A stretch of 64,000 bases of DNA, from positions 39,056,001 to 39,120,000 of the forward strand of contig CM063106.1 of assembly GCA_031841125.1 (NCBI GenBank). The letters are read 5' to 3'. A program made the translations under genes and the position numbers. How positions within the stretch are numbered: position 1 is the stretch's first letter; each line of letters starts with the position of its first letter. The stretch comes from Acanthococcus lagerstroemiae (lineage: Eukaryota > Arthropoda > Insecta > Hemiptera > Eriococcidae). Positions 35,013-48,478 of the stretch are shown here, one piece after another. The notes under the pieces are model-generated. The model was not told where the DNA came from. It was given only the letters and a program-made list of their open reading frames with translations, and did no database searches.

Positions 35013-35425
35013 CGGAGACAAGACCTGAAACACTCCGATCTGGCTCCGGCTCCAGCTAAAATTCTTGAAATTAGCTCCAGTTTTGATAAATAATTTTTTC
35101 CGGGCTCGGGCTACAGGTCCAGCAAATAATTTTTATATAGCTCTAAGAAAAAAGATTCTTGATTGCACTGGTTTTGACCTTGCCCAAAAGCTGGTTCTAC
35201 TCCGGATCCACTTATTTTTAGCGGAGGAGGAAAGAGAGAGGGATGGTTAAAGTCAAGGAGGAGAGAATGGGGAATGGAAAGATTGAAGGGCTGTAAACCA
35301 AATTTAAATCCGGAGCTGAAGCTGAAAATCGGCTCCGGGTTTGGATCCAGCAAATAATTGTTTCCGAGCTCCGACTTCAATGAATATAATTTTTTCAGGC
35401 TCTAAGCTCCGGGTTTGAGTCCCTG
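35013..35425. mobile_element. probable hAT-type element, about 413 bp
   Basis: The flanks GTTCTTAC (35005-35012) and ATTCTTAC (35426-35433) match at 7 of 8. The right end is GGGTTTGAGTCCCTG, a CAGGGACTC end in reverse, and the left end CGGAGACAAGACC is a weaker form. Both sides carry GGCTCCGG / CGGAGC words and TCCAGCAAATAATT occurs twice (35118 and 35347). No coding frame. Confidence 0.6.
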
Positions 35426-36112
35426 ATTCTTACTGACATTTTTTTAAAATATTTTAATAGCAGTTTTGCTGTATACATCCCCTACAAAGAACTTGCTAGC
35501 TACGGCCTTGTCCAGAGATAAGGAATACATAAGGATTACTGCTCGACCGAGCATGCTCGAGTGTAAATCGAGCATGAAGAGCATATTTTGCAAATTTTAA
35601 TTTATAGTGAAATAACAGCGTAACACTGCTACTTCAACGCAGAGATGGGCAATCCTTCTCAAAAACAAAAAATTGAATATCATCTTGGAGGAAAATCAAA
35701 ATCATTCTAAAATCTTTAAAATATCACAATTTAAAACTCATAAAACCGTATTTACAAAAATTATTGAAAATTAGGATGAAAAGAGTTTTTACATGATTCT
35801 TGTGATTTTAAATCACAAAATTAAGAAAAAACAATTTATTCTCCAAATCATGATTTTGAAATAAAAAGTCAAATAATTCAAGAATTTGGTTAATTTTAAT
35901 GATTTTTTGGTTTTCGATGTTTCCCAGTTCAGCTTTCAACCAAAATACTGATAATGCTGAGACCTAATTAGACTGCACCAACGATGTTTCCTAAAGAATA
36001 TTATTACTGCTCTCCGTTTCATCATGTTTTGACAATTTTCAAACAAGAACTCCTGTTTTCCATTTTCCGATAGTATTATCAAAAACTGAAGCACTCCTAA
36101 GATTGTCTTGAT

Positions 36113-36474
36113 ATGCGACCTGGAATCATGAAATGTGCCTCTTGTGCGAAAATAGGTTTTCAGGATAAACGAGTCTAAAGATGAGATGGTAGTAGTGGTG
36201 CGCACAGATGTACATAGCGTGTATATCTGTGGTGGTGCGTTTACGCGTTACTATGACAACTGCAGGCCCGTTTCACACGGCACCGTATAAACAGATGTTT
36301 TCAAGCTTTTGAAGAAATTTTCAAATGCATTTTGTGGGAAAACTGATGAAGATAGACGATAGGAAGCTGTGATTTGTTTCATTCAAAAGAGCGTGATTTT
36401 CTCTATAAGAATTGTCAAGAAAGTTAAAAATAGTTTTTGATACCAGGGGCACATTTCATGATTCCAGATCACAT
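36113..36474. mobile_element. MITE family C, copy 2, intact (362 bp)
   Basis: Left end GCGACCTGGAATCATGAAAT; right end, inverted, GTGATCTGGAATCATGAAAT. It is collinear in reverse complement with 25714-26446 through TTCTTGACAATTCTTA, AATGAAACAnATCACAGCTT and CGCGTAAACnCACCACCACA. This copy is the reference that shows the 356-bp insertion in copy 1. It is flanked by ATAT on both sides, fitting a TA or ATAT target. Confidence 0.92.
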
Positions 36475-36548
36475 ATATGTTCCTTTCTCATCAGGGATTT
36501 CTGTTTCCTGAAACCGTGATTAAAAAGAAAATTAAAAAACACCTCCGG

Positions 36549-36956
36549 CTCGTAGCCAGGATTCTTTAGAAGAGGAGGCTCACTGGGAGATCGCCAAAAA
36601 CACCCAACTGAAGAATTTTTTTTAACCAGGAGAGAAAGAAAGGAAGTGAAATTTGTTTGAAAATAACTTTTTTCGGAGTTTTTATATATCTACAATTTTT
36701 ATAAAAGCTTTGTACTCTGAAATCCAGTAGTTTTCTTAATGTGTGCCACTTACTCAAGTATATGTACTTGTGTGTCTGTAAAAATTAGTCTCTAACCCTG
36801 CTTCACATTGTCTGTTAAAACTCAGATTCAAGATCAATTTTTCTTCATGGTTTTCAACATTTTTTTTGACGTGCAAAATAAATTGAAAAAGTCGTCAGAA
36901 GGAGATTCAGATTGGTGAAAGTGGTGCTCCGCCTCTTAGCCCCCTAATTATGGGCC
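36549..36956. mobile_element. probable hAT-like element (GGCTCGTAGCCAGG end)
   Basis: The left end GGCTCGTAGCCAGGATT has the form of a common hAT-type terminus. The complement of the right end reads GGCCCATAATTAGGGGG, a diverged match. TTAAAAA occurs on both sides (36533 and 36957) but does not abut the left end exactly. The interior has no motif. Confidence 0.4.
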
Positions 36957-38714
36957 TTAAAAATCTTGGGCCGGTGTTGGGAGTTATCTGATCTTAACAA
37001 CATTACGAAGATAGAAATACTAAATGTATGTTCGGGAACACTAATGTGCATACCCTTTGGCCCGATATTTTACTCCAATGATCAAGCATAAGGCATCATT
37101 TCTGTTTTTCTCAAGGTTCGTAGCGTATTCTATCTTCTATTCTTCCTTTTTTTTGCAGTGGGATTTATTTAAATTTATGCTTGAATAAATCTTCAGAATT
37201 TGTACTTAATTTATGCTCTAGTGCTCAGCATAAATTCATCGAGCATACTCAGTCTCGCATTTCTGGCCCTGTCTACTGTTGACCCTTAGCAGTTTCGTCA
37301 GCTTAACAAAACTGAATAAATAAGGAATAATCCATTCTCTTCTTAACTTTTCACGTCATCTAGTTATACCAGAATTTTTCTATACTTGACAAAGCTGGAA
37401 TTCTCCAACACAGATAAAACTTGTTCAGTATACGTAGCTGGGTCCAAATTCTAGCCTGAGCGAACTCATCAGAGTTTCAAAATAGCGCAAACCCATCCTC
37501 TTACTTCCGCCAAAATCATAAACAAAAGTGTGTGATATACGGCCTTCCGTTTTCTAAATAACTGGAAAACTTTTACATAAAAACGTTAACTAAAAGCCAG
37601 GCGTTTCGTACGCGGCAAGTTTATTCAAATATTACGACGAAAGTCTCGTTAGAGTTAATTTCCAAATTAGAGCCCGGGGGGCACGTGATGTACACGATTG
37701 CTTCGGATGCTAACTCTCGCTTTGGGTTGTCAGTTTTCGTAAATTTCGTAAATTATCAGCGTTAAAGTTTTTCACAACGGCAACGGTTTCAATTTCTCGT
37801 TCTCGTCGACTCTGGCGAAATTTCGCAGCGAGCGGAAAATTATCGGTGTATTAAGTATTTGCTGATATTTGCACTCTCTTGGTTATTGGCAATAGAGAAA
37901 AGTACCTAAGCGGAAAGTTTTCAGCAACATTTTCGCGTGTTAAGCTCTGTTAACATCTGCGGGATGTGAAATCTCTTCACGGTGCAATTTATAGTCGCTC
38001 ATGTGCCGCTCCAATCACCTAAGATTTGCAGATGATTTATTTTTTCGCTCTTGGTAACGGAAAAAAGGTTAAAAGAAGAAAAATTCTCGATGTACGGATA
38101 GAGTTCCAATTTCTCGTTAAATTTTGACAAAACATTCGAGGAGAATTCGTAACAGACATGCGATGAGAATGAAGACTATCCGGTGGTATCGATCTAAGAA
38201 AATTGTAGACCGAATTTACGTGCACCTGTTGAAGGCTTTTATTGGAAATTGCTATCTGATCATTCGTAAATTGAACTGAGAGGTGGGTTGAAAGTTCCCC
38301 CATACGTTATAAACCACCTTTTTATTTCGTTTTTCCTTTTCGGCATTCCTCGAATGACTTCCAAGCGGTGACATTTTAATTCGCAAAATTTTGTTTTACA
38401 ACGAAGTAAGATTACACGCCACGTAAGAGATTAATGTTCCTGCACCAAGCGTAATCCTTAACACGAAATCAAAATATAGAAACATTACTCTGTGGAATCC
38501 CTTGGGGCTGTAAATTTCCTTTCCTTCGACTTTCGTATTAAAATATTGCTGAGAAAGCCGTTTCGACAGTATACGTGTACTCATTAAAAATAAAAATAAT
38601 ACGCGTAAGTACTCGTATAGTCAGAGATGGGCAACTTTTGAAATCGCAAGAACGGCAAAATCGTGTGAGATGCGATTTCAGGTTACGAGTTTGTAATTAT
38701 GTTAGGTTTCCTTG

Positions 38715-38958
38715 CAGTGGCGTAGCCAGGATTTTCCCAAGGAGGAGGGGTAAGATTTTCAAGGGAGAAAAGATTGAAAATTGAGGTATCTTTTTAAAAT
38801 AGCCAATGTTGGAGGACTATTTTATGAAAATAAAGGTGAAAAGTTTTCGAAAATAACGTGTTTTAAACGCGAAAATTGCTCATTTTTGCATATTTTACGT
38901 TCAATTTCAGGTGTCTGGGGACGGCATTCGGCCCCTTCGCCCCCTGGCTATGCCACTA
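38715..38958. mobile_element. hAT-type MITE family D, copy 1 (244 bp)
   Basis: Ends CAGTGGCGTAGCCAGG and CCTGGCTATGCCACTA, near-perfect inverted repeats. The flanks TTTCCTTG (38707-38714) and TTTCCTTT (38959-38966) match at 7 of 8. The interior carries AAGGGAGAAAAGATTGAAAA and ATAACGTGTTTTAAACGCGA, shared with 50024-50339 in reverse. CAGTGGCGTAGCCAGG is a terminus I know from hAT-like repeats in many animals. Confidence 0.9.
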
Positions 38959-40134
38959 TTTCCTTTGGTATAATTCCTATTTGAAGTCACTGCTGGACTG
39001 AGACTTTAGCGGCAATGTCCCCTGTCCAGTTCATATACCCTATAAACAAGGTAATTTTCAATTAATGACTACACCGAGTTGATGTAAAAAGAGTTTATAC
39101 GCAGGATATCATAATCATTACAAGAATTCTTCATCCCTTCTGCATGTTCTGGTGATTGTTACGCCCAATTCAAGATTTTTCCCAGTTGCGAACCCGCATT
39201 CCTCATATTGTGAATGTGACTGAAAATTTATTCGTTGTTCATATTCGTTCATTTGTGAGTGAATCGTTTGCTCGTTACCGACGGATCTCATGTTGACTGA
39301 AAGATCAGCTTTGTTTTTCTCGTATTAATATTCAACTATAGATTATGGAGGCATAACTATCCATATGAAAATAAACTATGTATGAAATTATTCTTGTTAC
39401 GTAGGTTTTCTGGTAAAAAATGACTCGTAACTGAGATTTTCATATAAAACCTGACGAAAGGCAAGAAATTTAGCTCGAAGTGCCTACTTTACAATTGGAG
39501 CTGTGGTGTGCGATGTACATAATATACGAAAGTCCTCTAACAGATCTGTTTCCCTCCAAAATAAAAGTAGAGTATCTATAAGATTCTTCAGAGATCATTA
39601 CGAAGACAGTTTTTTTGTTTTTTTTTAAATATCTTCAAGAGTTGAAATTGATATCCGGTTCTTGAAACTCCCACAATATTAATAAAAACAAAGTAGACTA
39701 GAAAACATAGTTTTCCATTAAGATGCAAAACTGAGAAAAATTGATCAGAAAATAATCGAAACTCAATTCTAGATGGACAAATCAATCAGAAACCTACACC
39801 ACGAGTCATGAAAACCGTAAAAGCATTATACTTATAAATTAAAGGAGAATTTATGAAATTCATTTTCTTATGAATTGAAAAAGTGGACAAATATACATTT
39901 AGGGCAATCAATCCCATTTGAAAACAAAATGAAAAATGAGATAAATCGCAAAAGAAAAGCATCACAGAAAAGTTTCAAGAGTCTGGAAAGAATCTATAAA
40001 ATTAAATTGCAGGTTAAATCTAAAACATAAATGTGAGAAAGTGGCACACTGTCAGCATTTAAAAGTTCTACTTGACTGAGCCTGACTTTGAGAGATATTC
40101 AAATTCGTATCCTATTCTCACGTTTTTCAGCAAC

Positions 40135-40322
40135 ATGGCTCTTTTCTAATTTTGCTCTCAACCCGAGACGTCGGGGAGGCTGTTAGGGCTGTCTCTGCCC
40201 TCTTCACTTCTTGTCGAAAAACTGGCTCAGGTCGGAATATAGCGAGTTGCTACGTGGGCTCAAACCCGGGACCTCCAGCTTCCGAGACCAGTGCGCTATC
40301 CACTCGGCCAACCAAACCCCTC
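40135..40322 (-). mobile_element. tRNA-derived SINE
   Basis: On the minus strand the 5' part reads GGTTTGGTTGGCCGAGTGGA, TAGCGCACTGGTCTCGGAAG, CTGGAGGTCCCGGGTTTGAG and CCCACG. TGGCCGAGTGGATAG resembles an RNA polymerase III A box and GGGTTTGAGCC a B box, at tRNA-like spacing. There is no acceptor stem, so it is not an intact tRNA gene. The rest, towards 40135, is a non-tRNA body (GGGCAGAGACAGCC, CCCCGACGTCTCGGG). No second copy was seen in the window. Confidence 0.65.
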
Positions 40323-40329
40323 ATTAGCG

Positions 40330-43300
40330 ACGTGGTTGAATACAGCAAAATTTTTATTTTTTTTACCTTCTATAGTTTTGAATGATAGGGAAAATATATT
40401 AATTTGTGTAAAAAATCTGAAAAATTCCAAAAAATCTTAGGAAATTAAATTTTTGAACTGAAAACTGGAAATTTAGACATTTATTCTTATAAAGATACTT
40501 TTCAATTAAAAAGAAAAAATCTAAGGCTTTAAACTAACTATTTTTTATGGAAGATTTCCCATGAAGTTGCAATAAATTCACTTGGTTTATTGAAGAATAT
40601 TGTTCAAACATGATTACAAAATTTTTAATTCAAATTATCAATGCTCAATTCTTCAAGATATTTTTAATCTTTTTCATACAAGCTAATGGATTTTTATTTT
40701 CAATTTCAAACTTCCATATTTTGGCGGCCCTAAAACTTCCAATGCTATCGGTTCTTAAATGCACGTTTTTTTCTTTTTCTTTTTACAAACATGGTTGTAA
40801 TAGTAGATCAATTGACGGTAACTTGAAGTCCGTTTAGGAAAATTAGATCTGTTACTGATTCCATGTGAGATTCATTTTTGAATTATTTATGGGCGGCAGC
40901 AGACTTTCTTTTCACGGGGGAATGGCCTCTTTTATGAAAAAACAAACAAACTAACTTTTAGTTAAACAAATCATTTTTTTTAAATCCATGGGACAAATAC
41001 GGCCATTTGCCTCCCTTATGGGGCCTATGTTAGTATTCGAACACACAAAAAGATCAAGACCTAACTACACATATTTTAGGCTCTAGTCTCTTTAGTCTAA
41101 CTTGAATCAACGATAAATTTACCAATGAATAAATCAACGATGATTTTTTAACTATACTTTCTGTTTGGATCAGTATGTCACTGACTTACACAGCCAATAT
41201 AGGCTGAAAACTTCAGAGAAAATGGTTTCTGATTGATTCGGTGATTGACTCATCGCAGATTCGAATTTAGAGAGCCTAGCTACCTATGCCAAAGATGAAC
41301 AGATCGAATATTACTACAGTTTTACAGTATTACTTTCCAGAACTGCCTAGGCCCCTTTCATTACCTTCTTTCTATACGTTACACAATTTCTCGTATTTAA
41401 TTACAAAATTTCGATCTTCCCTTTTGCAACTGCTTAGATGACACTTCAATTTGGAGAAAAAGTAATGAAAAGCTGTACATATGCTTGCACCATCAAAGAA
41501 CGTAGGTATATTATAATCCTCTGTTTACCCCCCCCCCACACACACACACAAAAAAAAGAGTAGAGAATGAAATTTTAAATGTTTTTAGACTCATTAAGAC
41601 AGTTTAACTGTTAGAGGATCCTAAAGATTCGATGAAAAATAATTAAAAATATTTGAGCTTGTTACAAAACTCCAAATAACACTGCAAAGACTCATAAGAC
41701 TCCTAAAGAACACACTAGAATTTGTTAGAAGATTCGTGAAGAACATATCGTTCACAATGTCAGTACAAACAAAACGGTGCGGAGCTAGAGTTGGGAACAA
41801 AGTTCATTTTCAAATATTTACCATCCTCGAGACCAGAAAACTGAGCCAATGAGTCGACAATACTATTTCTTTACAGGATGAGAGTTCGAAGAGGTAATGA
41901 GTTGATGAACAGTGAACTCTGTGGAATGAGTTGTTGAAATATTATACTTAGAATGAATGAGTTACCAATCTATTTGCTATATTGAAGTATTGCAAGACGT
42001 TGAATAATGTCATAAACAGGGCCTGGATTTGTAGACAAAAAGGTGTTTTTTTTAATTTGTTTTTGGTTATTATTTTTTTTTTCTAGCCTAGCCTGTTTGG
42101 TCCGCTCAGGATTTCTGGATGAATCATGAAATTCTGAAACCAGTGAGCTATAACTTTGATACTGCCTTTTTTGGATTATTTCTCCTTAAAAAGGACATTT
42201 CTGCCTAAAATTGATGTTTTCAGAGACCTTTTGGGACCATTTCGAGTAGAAATCCAATTTTCGGAAAAATTTTGTCAAATTTCAATCTTTTGAAGAAAAA
42301 ATTTCAATTTTCAATTTTTCAAGAAAATTTTCTTTTGAAATCAATTTTATTTGAAAAAAATTTTATAAATCGAGAGAACCTTATTATTTGTTGCCATAAG
42401 TATTTTGATTCAAAATTGTTCGTAATTAGGGAGGAACAGAAATATAAAAATTAGGTTCAGTTTTCCAAGGCCTTCAATTTGATACCTATGAAACTATAGT
42501 TTTATGGGAGTTTTTGGGCCTTTTTTTACTTTTTTTGAGATTATTTCACTTTTACGCTGACTTCTTATGGACTATCTAGGTCTTGTTAGAGACTTTTAAT
42601 ACGGCCGTTTTTCAAGTTTTTGGCACCTAAAAATCCGGATCCTGATCATAAGTTATCAACTCACTTTAAATTCTCGAAAAGTTACTATTAAAAAAAGTTG
42701 AAATCAGTGTAGAAATGAACTGGCAAATCAGATCACTATTCAAATTACTTTAACTCGTTACAGGAAAAGTTGACTGATTTCATTCATGTAAGAAGGTATG
42801 CGAGAAACAATTTATTCATCTAATTATAATGTTTCCCACTTCTCCATTGGTAATTAATGAAACAACTTTCATGTTCACATGTTCAGGCATTTAATATATA
42901 CTATATTTAGACTGTTAAAAATCTATTAAAAATTTACCATTTCATTGAAACTTTGTTCCAACCTGCTAAATCTCTCAGTTAAGACTCGAGGCCATGAGAG
43001 AACTTGGTATGATTTCCTAATATTGTGTTGTGGACCATTAAATATGACTAAAGATATCACTGTTCGTACAAACAGATGAAATTTCTCAAGACAAGTTAGG
43101 ACCTTATAACGAGACTCCGCGAAGACATTGACATATAAATGGGCAAGATTCTAATGAAACTATTCTTGCATATCTCATCAAACTCTATCTCATTATCTCA
43201 TATTTTTCATACACTATTTTTGGTAGGTGTTTCTTACTTTGCAGACATATGCTATCATTTCTTTGCCGACAACTAAAATACTTTTGATCGTGGGCATAAT

Positions 43301-46300
43301 ATCCCATATCAGCCACGAGTCACGTTTCACCAGATATCCTGCAGAATACTACTGTAGATTGGAAACATACAGGTTTATCGTCCACCTGTCCCCCCCCCCG
43401 ACTAATCCTCTGATTACAAAACACGACAAAATGGTCTCGTATGAAGTTTTTGATTGATGAGATTCCTCTCGTCCGGGAATGAAATTGCTCGGGAAAAACG
43501 TACTTCGCGAACAATTATACGTGCGAATAACGATCAGATTATAAAAATATTTGCACGAAGTGCGCAATGTAACGCACGTGTGAGCTAACAATATCCAATA
43601 ATTAGTAAAGAATATAAATCAGACGGGCAAAAAGTCGGGCACGATGAGTACACACGAGCGAGTCACATTAACGTACCGTGTCGAATAAATTTTAATGACA
43701 GGGTGTTACACACCCAACGAGAATACTAACACCGGTAACTAGTCTATTCATTTTGCGGGACAACGTGAGCATATTTGTCTGATTCTACATTTGAACGGAC
43801 TGAAATATGGAAATGAAATTTCATTCGAAACCCATTAGGTATAAATCATTATTCCATCGTTATTTTTGCATGGAGATGTACGTATAAGCTATATGACAGT
43901 CTTTGTGAGTGATTAACCATAAATACCCCCTCCCGTCGACACTAGTTTCGATCGTGTCAACCACTTGTTCGACATTTTACGCCCTACGTGTTCCCTGATG
44001 GCTTCCCTACTACGTATCTATTCACCTGAAGCTCTCTTTGTTCATGCGAGGTGTAATTAGGAGATATACATTTCAGCGAAGCATGCTGACCGAGAGAAAA
44101 AGATCTGTGTATTTAAAGAACTTGGGAATCGTCTCTTTAAATAAACTTTACTCGTTAGTGACGTGCGTACTTGCCGCCTAAAACCCGGGTAAGTTTGTAC
44201 TCACACCGGGGGGGGGAGGGTGCGTTCTGCTCGGACCCCTGGAAATGACCAAAAAATAAAATGATCGAGGGATTAACACATCTACAAAGCGGTCGTGAAT
44301 TTTAATCGAAACACGCAAGAATTGAGAGAGGATCTTTAAACAAATGGGCGGAAGAAAGAGAAGAAAAATCTTACTAAAACAATTAAAAATTCCTATTTAT
44401 ATTTATTCATTATTATTATTACGAGTATTATTATTAATATTATTATCTTTTTACTTTTGAACAAAAAAGGTTATTATACAAGACAAATCAAAAATTCATA
44501 CTGATCCTCACAGGTGGCATTGTTGCCATCTATAGGGAGGGGGCATAAGGGGGGCATAGTAGACGCTACGCTACATAAATGTTTTTATCTCTACCGAAAT
44601 ATATAATTATCATCTATCTATCTGTCTGTCTGGCTGGCTGGCTGACTGACGGATTTACGAACGGACGGGTGGACAGACAGACACATCGTAACAAGATGCT
44701 TCGCTGTAGGTTACCTTGAAAGATATTACAAAAAAATCACGAATTCTGGAAATCATCAATTTTCAACGAAGTGTATTTCGGACACTATTTAACCTAGACT
44801 AGTGTATATGTACACCATTTATTAGAAAATTTTATAAGGAATAACTTTTGTATGAAAGATTTTTTGTTTTGAATCGCTTTCTGATGAGATATTCACGGAA
44901 AACTGAAATTTTAGACGTTTTAGCTCCCCAAAAAAAGGGAAGCACAGGGTTTGGGGTGCGATTTTTAATATATTGTTTTAGAAGGGGTTCCCAACATGTT
45001 CCAATAAAATCCCCTTTGTTCCCAAAAATGTTTTTTTATTTTATTTTTAATGTCGTTATTGCCTAATTTGGCTAATAAATAGCCAGTTTGTCTACCAACA
45101 GATTGTTCAACTAACTCGTATCTTGAAGTTTTGTTTCAGGAGGAGCAGCGACGAAAGCCAGGTTTTCTGTGCACAGAAATAAACTTGAAGGGAAATAGCA
45201 AACAACACGTATAGAATGTGTATACTTCACCAATCTACTCACATTTTCAGTGAATCACGATTTCCTTCATTTTTCTAACCCCCAACGGATCGAGATATAC
45301 AAGAGTGGTTATTCAATATTATAATCGCAGCAGGTACCAAAAACTTCATTTCCCAATAAATATTATTACATTCTTATCTAGGACGGAAATTTCGTTTTTA
45401 TTCGTTTTACCGAGGAAAACTAAAATTTATTGAAAATAGAATACGTTATTCGAGATTTTCATGAAAACTTACAGCCACGTTTACGACCCTAAAATAAAAC
45501 AGCGGCTACGAAAACGAGATATTACTTCTACAGTCTTTGAAAAAATATGCCTACCTTATTCGAACGCATATACATCATTTTATTGCATTATAAAAATGTA
45601 TATTTCACTGCCTGAATAACCGAACGAGTGGATATAAAAGTTGCGAAATTACACCGTAGACAACGATTTTTTGAAATATCAACGTGTAATATTGCTTTGG
45701 GATTTCTGTTGCTGTATAGTCACACGCGTGCATGTCGAACAAGTCTAATCCAAGACACCCATTTGTTAAACCATATTCCGATTTAAAAAATGCAACAGGT
45801 TAACTCGGTATACAGCGACACATAATTTCAGATGCCATTTCTGATTATTTCGTACATGTCGGTGGAAACGCGACAACTCCCTCGTGATTTCACGAACAAA
45901 CGATTTTCAAATGACTTCTGGTTGGCGCGTGGGTTCGGTGCGAAACAATGAAAAACGTGATTTATTTTTTAGTCGTCCATTTCACCCGAATTCCCGAACG
46001 AGCTCCGAGTCGATTATTCGAATTTCGAATACCATACATACGGTAAAAATGTGCCTATTCAATTTTCTCATCCCTCGAGTCCAACGGGACCGAGACCAGA
46101 CATCAAAGTAAGTGACTAAATTCACCTCGCCGTCTCAAATTGACCAACAATATTTCACCAAGATTAACAGTACCAAATTACTTGAGAATGTTAAAACAAG
46201 TTCGAAATACAAATATTCGAAGAACCGAACAGTGTTCAAACTTTTTTGGCCAAGTACTGTTCGTTCGACTGTGGTGAACGTTTTAGGACAAATTCGGTTC

Positions 46301-46400
46301 GATAGTAAAATTAAAATGAGTGGAACAATCTGATCACGAGCAAAAAACGTTTCCAGCAAAAAACTGTCTTTGCTTGTTGAATAGCACTTTTGTGTCATTT
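40330..46400. other. intron interior, no gene recognised
   Basis: AT-rich, with a CA run after eight C at 41530-41555, G or C runs near 43390 and 44207, and ATT repeats at 44403-44450. The part from 43560 to 44170 and from 45300 to 46130 has more CpG and looks less repetitive. Candidate exons there failed to give a GluCl frame. Confidence 0.45.
44610..44690. repeat. tetranucleotide microsatellite with inverted halves
   Basis: CTAT, CTGT, CTGG and CTGA tetramers run in order (44613-44650). After a 10-base gap they are followed by ACGGACGGGTGGACAGACAG, which is the complement in reverse order, so the array could fold on itself. A related CTGA/CTGT array lies at 49240-49282. Confidence 0.8.
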
Positions 46401-46408
46401 CGTTTGAA

Positions 46409-46567
46409 AAGGGCCCATTTGGTCACTACAATTTTTCCTACTTAACGACGTCATATCTCGACAACGGCCGACCCATTTCGATAGACAAATGCTTGCTCCA
46501 TCGAAAATCGTTCTTCGGTAGAGATACGTCTTGAAATTGAAAAAATTTACGAAACAAATGGGCCCTT
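46409..46567. mobile_element. possible small MITE, 159 bp
   Basis: AAGGGCCCATTTG at 46409-46421 is an exact inverted repeat of CAAATGGGCCCTT at 46555-46567. No target duplication was fixed and no relative was found, so it may be only a chance or structural palindrome. Confidence 0.4.
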
Positions 46568-48243
46568 GACGCGCAAAATGACAGTTAAACTTTTTGAAAG
46601 AAATGTGCGATCGTGTTCGAGCTTTTGACTGTTCGAACATTTCGAGTCGAACTGTTCCCTATAATTTTAAGATCAACCTGGACGATGTCAGATGAGTCGA
46701 GTGGCATTCCGCACCCAAAATACGAACAAGGTAGGTGGTTCGATCGATATTCCAACACACTGCTCTGCCCTAAGAGCCTGACTGAAAGCGGAAATTCTTA
46801 TATTTTCTCCCCTTGCCTGGTGAAATTATCAGTGCTTCGCATTTTTTTATTGGCGATGATATTCCGGGAAAATAAATGAACGATGAAAGAAAATAACTTT
46901 CAAAAGAAATTCAAACTCCGGGTCGCGGAACTTCTTCGACTAAAGCGATTGATATCATTTATTTCGGCACTGTGCGCTCATGTTCTTCGTGGAAGAAGAG
47001 TCTTTAGGTCTTGTTTGTTTCGCTGTGCAATGTTTTCATACGCAGCTCAAAAGAAGAAGAATACGCTCATCAAATGATGCACTCACGGTTGAGTGAATAA
47101 GCTTGTACTCGAAAAACGTCTAAACGCAAGAGAACGCACGCAGTTCACGAATTCAGTTGGTGAAGCGTGAGGCAAAATCGGAGAAGTGCGGTAATACAAG
47201 ATACAAAATAATAAAATACAGGAAGAACAGCACTGAATAAAGCGAAGAAAGTTCAGTTATACGGACCATAAAAGTTTTGCCGAACAAGTTTAAGAATAAT
47301 GATGATTCATTTTGTGCGGGGAATGAATTTCCAGATGTTTACCTGCGTGCAGAAACTTCAGGTCGAGAATCCAATCTCCAGATTGAATAGAGCTCGGGAG
47401 CTTATCGAATATTATATTCGAGTACCTATACGAATAAAATATATGAATTTTTATTCAAATCCGTCAAAAGGCGGTGAAGAGCATCTGATTTCTCACTTTA
47501 AAAAAGGTGAAGGGGGACTGGAAATCTGTTGACTTTGACTGATAGGTTTACCTGCGCTATCGGACTTACTTTTTGAAGACTGTTCGTGATTTAAAAATCT
47601 GATGTCCTACAAAAATAATTGAAGACGCACCGGCAGACTATTGCCCAAGAAAGAATGAGACAGGCTCACAAGGAGTAAAGAACGTGTTATTCTTTAAAAC
47701 ATAAAACATTGCAGGTAACTTCGCCCCTTGGTAGCATTACGATCCAACCCATCTTAGCATGAGCCTTTGTAAGTCCAAATAGCTTTCCAAGAGTAAGAGG
47801 GCCCTTCAGTTATCAAAATAGGCCAACAAAATTTTCACTCGCGACTTTGTATGTCTTCGTGTTACACACTTCCGGCATCATCCGAGGACGATTTTTTATT
47901 TTTTGGCTGGGGGGGGGGGATTCCGACAGCCTGGAAGGGAGAAGGTGAGGAGCATACTCAACAAGCCTGCATCTATTGGCACATATGCCTCTAGTTGACT
48001 TTTGTTTTGATTTGGTCGACCATCTCATTCTTGGCCCTTCGTTTAACCGGTACCAGCATTTCTCAAACCGTGCTCCACGGAGCACTCGGAGTTTCGCCTG
48101 AAAAGTGCTACTGTGCCGTTTATGGTGAGAACAACTTGAATGCAGATGACCTGGATCCAATAAGAAGTAGTCTAGTACCTCGATAAAATGCGAGCATCTT
48201 TAGAATCGTATTTTCCAGAAGAGCAATGGGCGCCTTAAAGAAT

Positions 48244-48478
48244 AATTGGACGCTGTTAAGCGTAACAGAACCAACCGACAAAATCTGTTTTTTGAGAACA
48301 CGTGATTCGAAGTTCAAGAGCCATGTACAAACTATATGACATAGCGTTTACTGATAAGTTTTTTTCACCGTGACCCAATTTCGAAAAATCCTACTTTTTA
48401 CGCTCTTTCAAACGATGCTAATAACTCATTTTGTCAACAAATGGTCAGTTGGTTCTGTTACGCTTAACAGCGTCCAAT
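48244..48478. mobile_element. TIR element, 235 bp, 31-bp perfect ends
   Basis: ATTGGACGCTGTTAAGCGTA followed by ACAGAACCAAC opens the element and is repeated exactly inverted at 48448-48478. Beyond it, GACAAAAT-like words also match with gaps. The flanks are A/T-rich (AAAGAAT and TTCTTCG). No frame. The nearly perfect ends suggest it is young. The class is undetermined. Confidence 0.88.

Noticed and set aside
35639..35935. CAGAGATGGGCAATCC as a hAT end, with a possible partner at TTTCCCAG
   Set aside because: The partner is poor and the flanks do not give a convincing duplication; the same word near 38627 also stands alone.
40240..40320. Intact tRNA gene
   Set aside because: A and B boxes are present but there is no pairing acceptor stem and the anticodon stem is weak, so a tRNA-derived SINE is the better call.
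44520..44540. Minus-strand AG|ATGGC site considered as an alternative GluCl exon 3
   Set aside because: Translation gives DGNNATC, not DGPAIV, and there is no NLFVRS block.
44610..44690. CRISPR-like array
   Set aside because: Tetranucleotide microsatellite in a eukaryotic genome; no spacers and no repeat-spacer structure.
45884..46111. Frame ending near AAAGTAAGT, a good donor on the plus strand
   Set aside because: No recognisable product, no acceptor pairing, and the strand is opposite to GluCl. A single donor match is expected by chance.
46120..46140. Minus-strand AG|ACGGC site considered as an alternative GluCl exon 3
   Set aside because: Translation gives DGEVNLVTY and no donor at the right distance.
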